Origin: Mesorhizobium_K sp040049215
GTDB taxonomy: Bacteria > Pseudomonadota > Alphaproteobacteria > Rhizobiales > Rhizobiaceae
NCBI RefSeq assembly: GCF_040049215.1
Contig: NZ_JBDZDN010000001.1
Span: forward strand, 868,001 to 932,000
Direction: 5' to 3'
DNA: 64,000 nucleotides
The notes under the pieces were generated by a model. The model made no database searches, was not told the origin of the DNA, and saw nothing but the letters and a program-made list of their open reading frames with translations. A program made the translations under genes and the position numbers. Each line of letters begins with the position of its first letter. Within the stretch, counting starts at the first letter, position 1. Shown piece after piece: positions 41,681 to 51,001 of the stretch.

Positions 41681-42855
41681 ACGACAAGATTCTGCTGACC
41701 TTCAATGCCGGTTCCTCGACGCTCAAGATCGGGCTGTTCCGGATCGCCGTGTCCGGCCCAATGAGGGAGACGCGCGGCCTGGTCGACTTTCGCCACGAGC
41801 CGCTGACATTGCGCATCGACGGACCGGAACCGCTCCAGGTCGCGCTCCGCGCCAAGCCGGACGAGGACCTGAGCGATACCGTCTCCGAAATATTCGAGGC
41901 CCTGGCGAAGCACCTGGACATCGGCCGGATCGCGGCTGTCGGCCATCGCGTCGTGCATGGCGGCGACCGCTTCGGCGGGCCGGTCGCGCTCGACAACAGG
42001 ACCATCGACGCCATCGACGCGCTGACGCAGCTTGCCCCGCTGCATCAGCCGCAGGCCCTGCGCCTGATACGCGCCATCCACAAAGTTGCGCCCGACATGC
42101 TCCAGACCGCTTCGTTCGATACGGCGTTCCACCGCACCAACGCCGACGTCGTGAGGCGCTTCGCGATCCCGCGCGCGTTCCACGACCAGGGCGTCAAGCG
42201 TTACGGATTCCATGGCCTGTCCTACAAATACATCGCCGGCGAACTGGCCCGGCGCGCTCCGGCGGTCGCCGGGGGCAAGGTGGTCGTGGCTCATCTCGGC
42301 AGCGGCGCCAGCCTCTGCGCCATGGAGGACGGCAAGAGCCGGGACACCAGCATGGGGTTCTCCACGCTCGACGGGATTCCGATGGCGACTCGTTGCGGCG
42401 CGCTCGACCCCGGCGTGCTGCTGCACCTGCTGGGTGCGGGCGGACAGACGCTCGCCGAAGTGGAGAATATTCTCTATCATCGCTCGGGCCTTCTCGGCAT
42501 CTCCGGCATCAGCGCCGACAGCCGCGAACTGCTTCGAAGCAGCGAGGCGGCGGCCCGCGAGGCGATCGATCTTTTCACCTTCCGCACAGCCGGCGAGATC
42601 GCCCGGCTTGCCGCCACGCTGGAGGGCCTCGACGCGGTCGTCTTCACCGCAGGCGTCGGCGAGAATCAGCCGCGGATACGGGCCAGGGTCTGCACCCGGC
42701 TCGGCTGGCTTGGGGTCGAACTCGACGATATGGCGAACGCCGGAAACGCAACACTCATCAGCAGTCCGGCGAGCCGCGTATCCGTCTTCGTCATTGCAAC
42801 CGACGAGGAGCAGATCATCGCCGACGAGACCTATTGCGTGATCGGAGCCGCATAG
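41677..42855 (+). CDS. ackA: Acetate kinase
   Basis: The 392-residue ASKHA-fold kinase makes ATP and acetate from acetyl phosphate. Signatures are NAGSSTLKIG at the N-terminus, GHRVVHGG, DTAFHRT, YGFHGLSYKYIA, VVAHLGSGASLCAM, GFSTLDGIPMATRCGALDPG and VFTAGVGENQPRIR. The start is a TTG at 41677 inside the stop of the Pta gene (TTGA), a tight coupling. With phosphoketolase nearby it completes a short route from xylulose 5-phosphate to acetate and ATP. Confidence 0.94.
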   Translation: MNDKILLTFNAGSSTLKIGLFRIAVSGPMRETRGLVDFRHEPLTLRIDGPEPLQVALRAKPDEDLSDTVSEIFEALAKHLDIGRIAAVGHRVVHGGDRFGGPVALDNRTIDAIDALTQLAPLHQPQALRLIRAIHKVAPDMLQTASFDTAFHRTNADVVRRFAIPRAFHDQGVKRYGFHGLSYKYIAGELARRAPAVAGGKVVVAHLGSGASLCAMEDGKSRDTSMGFSTLDGIPMATRCGALDPGVLLHLLGAGGQTLAEVENILYHRSGLLGISGISADSRELLRSSEAAAREAIDLFTFRTAGEIARLAATLEGLDAVVFTAGVGENQPRIRARVCTRLGWLGVELDDMANAGNATLISSPASRVSVFVIATDEEQIIADETYCVIGAA

Positions 42856-42956
42856 AGCATCGGACCGAAAAGTGCGCAGCGGTTTTTGGACAAATCCGAT
42901 GCTGAAACAAAGAGATAGAGCGGCGAATCGATCCCGATTGAGCGTTCGCCGCTCTA
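42856..42956. repeat. Mosaic palindromic repeat after ackA
   Basis: Two palindromes in tandem: AGCATCGGA at 42856-42864 with TCCGATGCT at 42895-42903, and a perfect 12-bp pair, 42916-42927 with 42945-42956. The first encloses an AAAAGTG...CGGTTTT core that is also found, inverted, in the element at 28115-28158. It begins directly after the ackA stop (42853-42855), so it may also act as the 3' end of the transcript. Confidence 0.7.
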
Positions 42957-43054
42957 GGCGTGATGGAGCGAGGCATGATCTTTCGGCCGCACTGCAGTCA
43001 TCGTGACCCGGCGCAGAGGCCGCTATCGATCATGCCGCTGGGGCAGGCTCAGGG

Positions 43055-45793
43055 ATGACCGCGGAGAAAGCGGGAAGCCGGTCCACGCTATCGGAGCAGG
43101 GTGATCTGCACTGGCACTGCCGGAGCGTTGCGGATGTGCTCGCCGCGGTGGGGTCGAGCGCCGGCGGCCTCTCACCGGACGAGGCCAAGGGGCGCCTGGA
43201 GGCTCATGGCCCGAACCAATTGCCGGCTGCACCCCCGCAGCACCCGATGCTGCGCTTCCTTGCACAGTTCAACAATGCGTTGATCTATTTCCTGCTGGCG
43301 GCGGCGGGCGCCGCCGCGATGCTCGGACACGTCATCGACGGCGCCGTCATCCTCGCCGTCGTGTTGATCAATGCGATTGTGGGCTTCGTGCAGGAAGGCA
43401 AGGCCGAACAGGCCCTGAACGCCATTCGCGGCATGATCGCCCCGCAGGCGGTCGTCATTCGTGATGGGGAGCGGCACTCCATCGATGCCAGGTACATCGT
43501 GCCGGGCGACATCGTCGTGGTGGAGGCCGGCGACAAGGTTCCGGCGGACGCCAGGTTGCTGCGGGCCCGGCAGTTGAAGGTGGACGAGGCCATTCTCACC
43601 GGCGAGTCGGTGCCTGCCGAGAAAAGCGAGCTGTCCGTCCGCGCGGAAGCGCCGCTCGGCGACCGCTTCTGCATGCTCTATTCCGGAACGCTTGTCGCGA
43701 CGGGACAGGCGACCGCCGTCGTCGTGGCGACGGGAGGCAGGACCGAGATCGGCCGCATATCGAGGCTGATCGGCAGCGTGCAAACCCTGACGACCCCGCT
43801 GTTGCGGCAGATCAATCAGTTCGGCCGGGTCTTCACCTGGTTTGCGATCGTCACCGCGGGGCTGCTGTTCGCATTCGCCGTGCTCGCGAGGGGTTACGGC
43901 TGGGTCGATGCGCTGATGGTCGTGGTCGCGCTCGCGGTGGGCGCGGTGCCCGAGGGACTCCCGGCCGTCATCACCATAACCCTGGCGATCGGGGTACGCC
44001 GGATGGCTTCCCGCAACGCCGTGGTCCGGCGTCTTCCCGCCGTGGAGACGCTGGGCGCGACATCCGTCATCTGCTCCGACAAGACGGGCACGCTCACCAG
44101 GAACGAAATGACCGCGCGCCGGGTCGTGACCGCCGACAGCGAGTTGCTGGCGCCGGGCACAGGCTATGCGCCGTCGGACGGCTCGACCGCCTCCGGAACC
44201 GGCGATACAGTGCCCGATCCGGTGCGCTTCGATCTGATCCGTGCGGCGCTGCTCTGCAACGACGCCCGGCTGGTCGAGCGTGACGGGCTGTGGAGCGTGC
44301 TCGGCGATCCTATGGAGGGTGCGCTCGTCACGCTCGCCATGAAGGCGGGATTTTCCACCGACGACGAGCGCGAAATGTGGGCGCGGCTCGACGAGATTCC
44401 CTTCGACGCGCAACACCGCTTCATGGCGACGCTGCATGTCGGGCCGGACGGCCGCCGGCGGATCTTCGTCAAGGGAGCGCCGGAGCGGGTCCTGTCCATG
44501 TGCTCCGGCCAGGCGGGCGCCTCGGCCTCCGCCGGCATCGACCAGCACTACTGGCAGCGGCGCATAACGGAAGCGGCGTCCGATGGCGAACGGGTCCTGG
44601 GCTTTGCCATGGCCGAAGCCGACGGAGACAGCGAACGGCTCGCCTTCGACACGTTCGAAAGCGGCCTGACCTTCCTCGGCATCGTGGGTTTCATCGACCC
44701 GCCGCGCGCGGAAGCCGTGGCTGCGGTAGCGGAATGCCGCGCGGCGGGCATTGCGGTCAAGATGATCACCGGCGATCACAACGGCACGGCGCTGGCCGTC
44801 GCGCGCCAGCTCGCCCTTGCCGATGATCCTCAAGCGCTGGCGGGGGTCGCGATCGACGTTATGTCGGACGACGAACTGCGCAACGTCGTCGAGCGGGTCA
44901 GCGTTTTTTCCCGCACCACGCCGGAGCACAAGCTGCGCATCGTGCGCGCCCTGCAGGCCAACGGGCGCATCGTCGCCATGACCGGGGACGGGGTTAACGA
45001 CGCGCCGGCGGTCAAGCAGGCCGATGTCGGCGTCGCCATGGGGCGCAAGGGCACCGAGGCGGCCAAGGAGGCGGCCGAGATCGTGCTCGTCGACGACAAC
45101 TTCGCCTCCATCGTCGCCGCGGTGCACGAAGGGCGCACCGTCCACGACAACATCCGCAAGGTGATCGGCTGGACCTTGCCGACGAACGGCGGCGAAGCGC
45201 TCGCCGTCATTCTGGCCATTGCATTCGGTCTGAACCTGCCGATGACGCCGGTGCAGATTCTCTGGATCAACATGATCACGAGCGTCACGCTCGGTCTGGC
45301 GCTCGCCTTCGAGCCGCCGGAACCGAATGTCATGCGCCGCCCGCCAAGGCCGCGCGACGCCCCGATCCTCTCGCGCTTCCTCGTCTGGCGCATCGTCTTC
45401 GTGTCGCTGCTGTTCACGCTCGGCATTTTCGGCATCTTCGAATATGCGCTGCAACAGGGCCTGGGCGAAGATGTTGCGCGCACCATGGTCGTCGACACGC
45501 TGGTGGTGATGGAGATATTCTACCTCTTCAACGTGCGTTACCTTCACACGACGTCCTTCAGCTTCGTCGGGACGATGGGTACGCCGGCGGTCCTGGCGGC
45601 AATCGCGGTGGTCGTGGCGGGCCAGCTCGCCTTCACCAACGCGCCCTTCATGCACACGCTGTTCGGCAGTGCGCCGGTGGCTTTTACGGACGGGCTGCTG
45701 ATCGTCGGCATAGGCCTTGCCCTGATGGCCGTGCTGGAGGTGGAGAAGGTCGTCATGCGACGGCTCTCGCCGGCCGTCGCCGACGCCGCCTGA
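43055..45793 (+). CDS. P2-type cation-transporting ATPase
   Basis: The 912-residue pump has the N-terminal cation-ATPase domain (GLSPDEAKGRLEAHGPNQL), LTGES, PEGLPAVITITLAIGVRRM in M4, the phosphorylation motif CSDKTGTLTRNE, TGDGVNDAPAVKQADVGVAMG and the C-terminal membrane domain (NMITSVTLGLALAFEPPEPNVM). The M4 PEGL motif is that of Ca-type and Na/K-type pumps, so calcium, sodium or another cation is possible; the sequence does not settle it. AGGG sits close to ATG 43055. Similar pumps recur beside low-oxygen, phosphoketolase and acetate kinase genes in rhizobia. Confidence 0.9.
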   Translation: MTAEKAGSRSTLSEQGDLHWHCRSVADVLAAVGSSAGGLSPDEAKGRLEAHGPNQLPAAPPQHPMLRFLAQFNNALIYFLLAAAGAAAMLGHVIDGAVILAVVLINAIVGFVQEGKAEQALNAIRGMIAPQAVVIRDGERHSIDARYIVPGDIVVVEAGDKVPADARLLRARQLKVDEAILTGESVPAEKSELSVRAEAPLGDRFCMLYSGTLVATGQATAVVVATGGRTEIGRISRLIGSVQTLTTPLLRQINQFGRVFTWFAIVTAGLLFAFAVLARGYGWVDALMVVVALAVGAVPEGLPAVITITLAIGVRRMASRNAVVRRLPAVETLGATSVICSDKTGTLTRNEMTARRVVTADSELLAPGTGYAPSDGSTASGTGDTVPDPVRFDLIRAALLCNDARLVERDGLWSVLGDPMEGALVTLAMKAGFSTDDEREMWARLDEIPFDAQHRFMATLHVGPDGRRRIFVKGAPERVLSMCSGQAGASASAGIDQHYWQRRITEAASDGERVLGFAMAEADGDSERLAFDTFESGLTFLGIVGFIDPPRAEAVAAVAECRAAGIAVKMITGDHNGTALAVARQLALADDPQALAGVAIDVMSDDELRNVVERVSVFSRTTPEHKLRIVRALQANGRIVAMTGDGVNDAPAVKQADVGVAMGRKGTEAAKEAAEIVLVDDNFASIVAAVHEGRTVHDNIRKVIGWTLPTNGGEALAVILAIAFGLNLPMTPVQILWINMITSVTLGLALAFEPPEPNVMRRPPRPRDAPILSRFLVWRIVFVSLLFTLGIFGIFEYALQQGLGEDVARTMVVDTLVVMEIFYLFNVRYLHTTSFSFVGTMGTPAVLAAIAVVVAGQLAFTNAPFMHTLFGSAPVAFTDGLLIVGIGLALMAVLEVEKVVMRRLSPAVADAA

Positions 45794-45823
45794 CGGGTCT
45801 CGCGATGGTGCGCGCCGGCCCGC

Positions 45824-48193
45824 TCAGCCCGGCCAGCGCCAGTCCCTGATCTCCGGCATGTCTTCGCCGTACTTGCAGACATAGGCCGTGTGCTCGGCAA
45901 GCTTTGCCTCAAGCGCGGCGGTGAGTTCCGCGGCCCGATCGGCCGCGAGGGCGGGCAGGCGCCGGATTGCCGCGAGCGCCAGGTGATAGCGGTCGAGCTG
46001 GTTGATGACAGCCATGTCGAAGGGCGTCGTCGTCGTTCCCTCCTCGCGGAAGCCATGGACATGGAGATTGCCGTGGTTGTTGCGCCGGTAGGTCAGGCGA
46101 TGAATGAGGTAGGGATAGCCGTGATAGGCGAAGATCACCGGCTTGTCCGCCGTGAACAGCCGGTCGAACTCTTCGTCCGTGAAGCCGTGCGGATGCTCGG
46201 TGTGGGATTGCAGCGTCATCAGGTCGACGACATTGACCACCCTGATCTTCAGATCGGGCAGCGCCGTGGACAGCATGTCGACGGCGGCGAGCGTCTCCAA
46301 GGTCGGAACGTCGCCGGCGCAGGCCATGACGAGGTCGGGCTCCTGCCCGGCGGGACACCGGCAGGCCCATTCCCATATGCCGGCGCCGGCCTCGCAATGT
46401 TTCTCCGCCGCTTCAGCCGTCAGCCATTGCGGCGATGGCTGCTTGCCAGCGGTGATGACGTTGATGCGATTGTAGGTCCTCAGGCAATGGTCGGTGACCC
46501 ACAGCAGGGTGTTGGCGTCGGGCGGGAAATAGAGCCTGACGGTATCGGCCTTCTTGTTGGCGACGAAATCGACGAAGCCCGGGTCCTGATGGCTGAAGCC
46601 GTTGTGGTCCTGCCGCCAGACATGCGAGGTGAGCAGGTAGTTGAGCGATGCGATCGGCTTTCGCCAGGGCAGCTCGGCGGAGGTCTTCAGCCATTTTGCG
46701 TGCTGATTGACCATCGAATCGACGATGTGGATGAAGGCCTCGTAGCATGAGAACAGCCCGTGCCTGCCGGTGAGCAGATAGCCTTCGAGCCAGCCTTGGC
46801 ATAGATGCTCCGACAGCACTTCCATGACGCGGCCCTCGCGCGCCAGATGCACGTCATAGGGCTCGATCCTCTCCATCCAGACCCGGTCCGTGACCTCGAA
46901 CACGGCATCGAGGCGGTTCGAGGCCGTCTCATCGGGACCCATCAGGCGAAAATTCCGCGCCTCAGCGTTGAGGCTCATCACGTCGCGCAGATATGCCCCC
47001 ATGAGGCGGGTTGCCTCCGCGGTCACGACGCCCGGCTCGGGCACGTCGATAGCGAAACTCTTCCACGCGGGCAGCACGAGGTCCTTCTTCAGCAATCCGC
47101 CATTGGCGTGCGGCAGCGCGCCCATGCGCTTGGCGCCCCGCGGCGCGAGCGCGGCGATGTCCGGCAGCAAGCGGCCGTCCGCATCGAACAACTCGTCGGG
47201 CCGGTAGCTTTTCATCCACTCCTCGAGGATCTTGCGATGCGCCGCGTCGCCGCGCGCATTGGACACCGGCACCTGGTGCGAGCGCCAGAAATCCTCGACC
47301 TTCTTGCCATCGACCTCCTTGGGTCCGGTCCAGCCCTTGGGGCTGCGCAGCACGATCATCGGCCAGCGCGGGCGGTCGCCCGACCAGCCTTGCGCTCGCG
47401 CCTCAAGCTGGATCGCGCGGATGCGGTCGAGCGCCGTATCCAGCGCCTCGATCATGGCCCGGTGCATCGGTTCCGGCTCGTGACCCTCGACAAACAGCGG
47501 CTCGTAGCCGAAACCCGTGAAAAGGCTTCGCAGTTCGCCGTCCTCCATCCGCGCGAGCAGGGTCGGATTGGCGATCTTGTAGCCGTTGAGGTGCAGGATC
47601 GGCAGCACCGCGCCGTCGACCTTCGGGTTGAGGAATTTGTTCGAGTGCCATGCGGCCGCCAGCGGCCCCGTCTCGGCCTCGCCGTCGCCGACGACGCAGG
47701 CCACAACCAGATCAGGATTGTCGAACGCCGCGCCGAAGGCATGCACCAGCGCATAGCCGAGTTCGCCGCCCTCGTGGATGGAGCCGGGCGTCTCCGGCGC
47801 GACGTGGCTGGGGACGCCGCCGGGGAAAGAGAATTGCTTGAACAGCTTCTTCATCCCGGCAGCGTCCTGGCTGATCTCGGGATAGTGCTCGCTGTAGCTG
47901 CCTTCCAGATAGGTGTTGGCGACCATGGCCGGCCCGCCATGTCCGGGTCCGCAGATGTAGAGAACGTCGAGGTCGCGCTGCCTGATGACCCGGTTGAGAT
48001 GCACGTAGATGAAGTTGAGGCCGGGCGTGGTGCCCCAATGGCCGAGCAGCCGGGGCTTCACGTGCTCGGCCTTCAGCGCATCGCGCAGCAGCGGATTGTC
48101 CATCAGGTAGATCTGGCCGACGGAGAGATAGTTGGCCGCGCGCCAGTAGCGATCCATTTCGCCGAGCATCCTGGATGACGTCGAATCCGTCAT
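45824..48193 (-). CDS. xfp: Phosphoketolase (xylulose 5-phosphate/fructose 6-phosphate)
   Basis: The 789-residue thiamine-diphosphate enzyme splits xylulose 5-phosphate (or fructose 6-phosphate) to acetyl phosphate plus an aldose phosphate. Motifs are GHWGTTPGLNFIYVHLNRVI, GPGHGGPAMVANTYLEGSYSEHYP, GDGEAETGPLAAAWHSNKFLNP (thiamine-binding GDGE) and, near the end, ADKPVIFAYHGYPYLIHRLTYRR. GGAGGA lies 5 bp before ATG 48193. It converges on the P-type ATPase gene, so it has its own promoter in the 128 bp upstream. It supplies the substrate of AckA and Pta encoded nearby. Confidence 0.96.
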   Translation of the reverse strand: MTDSTSSRMLGEMDRYWRAANYLSVGQIYLMDNPLLRDALKAEHVKPRLLGHWGTTPGLNFIYVHLNRVIRQRDLDVLYICGPGHGGPAMVANTYLEGSYSEHYPEISQDAAGMKKLFKQFSFPGGVPSHVAPETPGSIHEGGELGYALVHAFGAAFDNPDLVVACVVGDGEAETGPLAAAWHSNKFLNPKVDGAVLPILHLNGYKIANPTLLARMEDGELRSLFTGFGYEPLFVEGHEPEPMHRAMIEALDTALDRIRAIQLEARAQGWSGDRPRWPMIVLRSPKGWTGPKEVDGKKVEDFWRSHQVPVSNARGDAAHRKILEEWMKSYRPDELFDADGRLLPDIAALAPRGAKRMGALPHANGGLLKKDLVLPAWKSFAIDVPEPGVVTAEATRLMGAYLRDVMSLNAEARNFRLMGPDETASNRLDAVFEVTDRVWMERIEPYDVHLAREGRVMEVLSEHLCQGWLEGYLLTGRHGLFSCYEAFIHIVDSMVNQHAKWLKTSAELPWRKPIASLNYLLTSHVWRQDHNGFSHQDPGFVDFVANKKADTVRLYFPPDANTLLWVTDHCLRTYNRINVITAGKQPSPQWLTAEAAEKHCEAGAGIWEWACRCPAGQEPDLVMACAGDVPTLETLAAVDMLSTALPDLKIRVVNVVDLMTLQSHTEHPHGFTDEEFDRLFTADKPVIFAYHGYPYLIHRLTYRRNNHGNLHVHGFREEGTTTTPFDMAVINQLDRYHLALAAIRRLPALAADRAAELTAALEAKLAEHTAYVCKYGEDMPEIRDWRWPG

Positions 48194-48321
48194 ATGGTCC
48201 TCCGATTGCTGCGTGGGAGCTCTATGCCGGGAAATATGGGCTTGCTTAATGACCGTAGTATGGAGCTTTGCATCCGGCCACAAGGGCCGCCGCTGTCGCA
48301 CGTCTGCCCGCGGCGCAAGAC

Positions 48322-49206
48322 TTACGTGCGGGCTACCGAGAAGGTTGCCCTGGCCTGCATGGATTCACCCGGCCCGAGCTGGCGCAGCCCGTTCCACGGG
48401 GCGGACGGCGCGCAGTTGTGCGCGTCGACGACATGGCTCACCGGTTCGAAACAGAAGAAGCCGCTGTCCCCGGAAGGCGAATAGATCAGGTAGAATTCAA
48501 GCGGCGTCGACGCCTCGATCCGAAGTTCCATTGCGTTGTCGGGCCAGACTATGCGGGCCTGCCCCGGCCAGCCGGCGAGCAGGTTGTTGATCCATTCGCC
48601 CGGCAGCGGCGAAGGCTGGCTGAAGTCCCAATTCGGGTGACGGCTCAGCGGCTCGAACCCGTCTGGAAGATGGTCGTGCGTCTCCAGACATACAGCGGCG
48701 GCCGGCGCCTGAAGCAATGTTCCGGCGGTCCGTGGCAGCCACGGATGAAGACCCAGGCCGTAAGGCAGCGTCAGCGATGCCTGGTTGACGATTCGCAAGC
48801 CAATCGTGAGCGACAGTTCCGTCGCCGTGTAGCTGACCTCCCCAGCATATCGGTACGGACCTGGCCCGTCGCTTTCCAGGTTCAGCGTCACACTGTCGGG
48901 CGCGGTGGCGCCGACAGCCCATTCGCTGTGGAAGGCATTGCCGTGGATGGGGTAGCGCTCGCCGGGCAGGTTCGGCTCGAGCCGATGGAAGATGCCGTCG
49001 GCATGGAATCCGCCGCCCGAGATGCGGTTGGACCAGGGCATGAGCAGGTTGCACGCCAGCGCAAACGGATCGCCGCTCCCGCCTGGAGGCCATGGCCTGA
49101 AAACCGGAGTTCCGGCAAAGTCGAACCTTGCCAAGCCCGCTCCGAGGGACGGTACGACCTCAGCGCGAAGGTCACCCTTCCCGATGACGATCGTCCTTGT
49201 GGTCAT
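48322..49206 (-). CDS. Aldose 1-epimerase-family protein
   Basis: The 294-residue protein has a galactose-mutarotase-like fold. NLLMPWSNRISGG holds the NxR substrate loop, PIHGNAFHSEW and LGLHPWLPR supply the two conserved histidine regions, and FFCFEPVSHVVDA carries the catalytic-type glutamate. It interconverts anomers of a sugar. It ends the minus-strand sugar operon, with its start overlapping the GntR gene stop by 4 bp, so it likely serves the sugar imported by the ABC system. Confidence 0.9.
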   Translation of the reverse strand: MTTRTIVIGKGDLRAEVVPSLGAGLARFDFAGTPVFRPWPPGGSGDPFALACNLLMPWSNRISGGGFHADGIFHRLEPNLPGERYPIHGNAFHSEWAVGATAPDSVTLNLESDGPGPYRYAGEVSYTATELSLTIGLRIVNQASLTLPYGLGLHPWLPRTAGTLLQAPAAAVCLETHDHLPDGFEPLSRHPNWDFSQPSPLPGEWINNLLAGWPGQARIVWPDNAMELRIEASTPLEFYLIYSPSGDSGFFCFEPVSHVVDAHNCAPSAPWNGLRQLGPGESMQARATFSVART

Positions 49207-50000
49207 CGCGTCCGCTTGCGGTCGGCGGATCGCCTTTCCTTTAGCCCGGCCTTGTCGGCCACCGCCAACAGGTCGAGCGAGGCGATGTCGATCAAAGCGC
49301 TCATCTGGCGTTGGGCGTCGTTTTCGCGGCGCATCCGGATCGCCTCGAGCACGCCGCCGTGAGCGCTGAGCGTCCTCTGGTAGTTCTCGGTCGCGGAGGT
49401 GGTCAGCCTGAAGGAGAAGCTCAGCGCCGCCGCCAGCATGTTCGCCAAGTTGGCGAACACCGGATTGCGGCTTGCACGCAGGATGCCGCTGTGGAAGCGG
49501 ACGTCTGCGTCGAGGCAGGCGGCGAGGTCATTCTCCGGCGCCGCGCACATGGCTTCATAGGCGGCCTCGATCACGGCGAGATCGCCCGAACTCGCCATTC
49601 GTGCCGCGAGCCGCGCGGCGGCGGGTTCTATGACCAGGCGCGCCTCGATCAAGCCGCGTACGAAATCGAGGTCGGGCTCGATCTCGCCCATCCACTCCAA
49701 AACCTGCGCGTCGAGCCGGTTCCAGTCGGCTGACGGCCGCACGCGCGTGCCGGCCCGCTTGCGCGCCTCGATCAAGCCTTTGGCCGAGAGCGTCATGAGG
49801 GCGTCGCGCAAGGCGGTGCGGCTCGCCGCGTAATGCGCGCACAGTTCGGCCTCGGTGGGCAGGACGGCAAGCGGCGGATAGAAGCCGGACAGGATGCGCT
49901 GTCCGAGATCGCGCGCGATGCGATCCTTCAGGGACAGGCCCGACGCCTCGGCGGCGGGCTCCTGTCTCGGCTGCGCGGCCGCAGCGGGTGCGGACTCCAT
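49203..50000 (-). CDS. GntR-family regulator, FadR/FCD type
   Basis: The 265-residue protein has a GntR winged helix (about 25-95: SLKDRIARDLGQRILSGFYPPLAVLPTEAELCAHYAASRTALRDALMTLSAKGLIEARKRAGTRV as the region) and an FCD ligand domain (about 115-240: ARLVIEPAAARLAARM, DVRFHSGILRASRNP). FCD proteins bind metal plus a sugar acid or other carboxylate. AGGA near ATG 50000 marks the start; the frame continues upstream inside the permease gene. It probably represses this operon, and a dyad at 55577-55597 is a candidate operator. Confidence 0.92.
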   Translation of the reverse strand: MESAPAAAAQPRQEPAAEASGLSLKDRIARDLGQRILSGFYPPLAVLPTEAELCAHYAASRTALRDALMTLSAKGLIEARKRAGTRVRPSADWNRLDAQVLEWMGEIEPDLDFVRGLIEARLVIEPAAARLAARMASSGDLAVIEAAYEAMCAAPENDLAACLDADVRFHSGILRASRNPVFANLANMLAAALSFSFRLTTSATENYQRTLSAHGGVLEAIRMRRENDAQRQMSALIDIASLDLLAVADKAGLKERRSADRKRTR

Positions 50001-50002
50001 CG

Positions 50003-51001
50003 TCACGTCCTGTTCAAGTGATACTCGGCGATCACGACAGCAAGGATCAATAACGAGCCTTTTGCAAGCAGCTGGTAGAAGGTGGGCACCGAAGTCAGGA
50101 TCATGCCGTTGTTGAGGACGCCGATGATGGCGACGCCCAGCAGCGCGCCGACGATCGTTCCCTTTCCGCCCTGAAGCGCGCAGCCGCCGAGCACGGCCGC
50201 CGTGATGGCCTCGAGCTCCAGGCCCTGGGAGCCCGACACAGGCTGACCCGATCCGGTCCTTGCGGCGAGCAGGATTCCGGCAAGCCCGGCCGCGACGCCG
50301 CTCATGATGTAGATGCCGACGCGGTAGCGGTTGATGTTGATGCCCGAGAAGCGCGCGACGATCGGATTGCCGCCCAGAGCGTAGATGTTGCGGCCGACGA
50401 TCGACCGCGACAGGAACAGATGGAAGGCGACGGCCGTCAGGATCAGTATCCAGATGAGCAGGGGAAGGCCGAGGATCCGGCCGATGCCGATGAACCGAAA
50501 CGTATCGCTGAAGATGGCGATGGACTGCCCGTCCGACATGATGAAGGCGATGCCGCGGAAAATCGCCATGGTGCCGAGCGTGGCGATCACGGCGTTGACG
50601 CGTCCGTAGGTGATGATGATGCCGTTGACGAGCCCTGCGATGCCGCCCACCACGAGGCCGGCCGCGATGCCGGCGCCCGGCGAACCCGTCGACTGGATGG
50701 CCATGGCCGTCGAAACGGTGGTCAGGCCGACGATGGCGCCGACCGCTATGTCGAGCCCGCCGGCCACGATGACGACCGTCTGGCTCATCGCCAGCACACC
50801 GAGGATGGTGATGCCGAGGCCGATATTGAGGACATTGCGGCTGGAGAAGAAGACGTCGCCGCGAAGCGATCCGAAGATGACGACCAGGATGGCGAGAGCA
50901 ACCAGCAGACTGATGTTGTGGACGCCCACGCGTTCGACGATCCGCGACAGGCCTTGCCGGGGGTTTTCCGCCGCGGACGATCTGAGTTCGACAGTGTTCA
51001 C
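50003..51001 (-). CDS. Sugar ABC transporter permease, RbsC/AraH-like
   Basis: The 332-residue membrane protein has about ten hydrophobic helices and the branched-chain/ribose permease signature GGLDIAVGAIVGLTTV and RVNAVIATLGTMAIFRGIAFI, then GGNPIVARFSGININRYRVGIYIMSG and LEAITAAVLGGCALQGGKGTIVGALLGV. It pairs with the double ATPase (overlap of 4 bp) and the binding protein upstream in the operon. Confidence 0.94.
   Translation of the reverse strand: MNTVELRSSAAENPRQGLSRIVERVGVHNISLLVALAILVVIFGSLRGDVFFSSRNVLNIGLGITILGVLAMSQTVVIVAGGLDIAVGAIVGLTTVSTAMAIQSTGSPGAGIAAGLVVGGIAGLVNGIIITYGRVNAVIATLGTMAIFRGIAFIMSDGQSIAIFSDTFRFIGIGRILGLPLLIWILILTAVAFHLFLSRSIVGRNIYALGGNPIVARFSGININRYRVGIYIMSGVAAGLAGILLAARTGSGQPVSGSQGLELEAITAAVLGGCALQGGKGTIVGALLGVAIIGVLNNGMILTSVPTFYQLLAKGSLLILAVVIAEYHLNRT

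Noticed and set aside
43172..45655. 827-codon minus-strand frame opposite the P2-type ATPase
   Set aside because: Antisense shadow of a gene with all P-type ATPase motifs.
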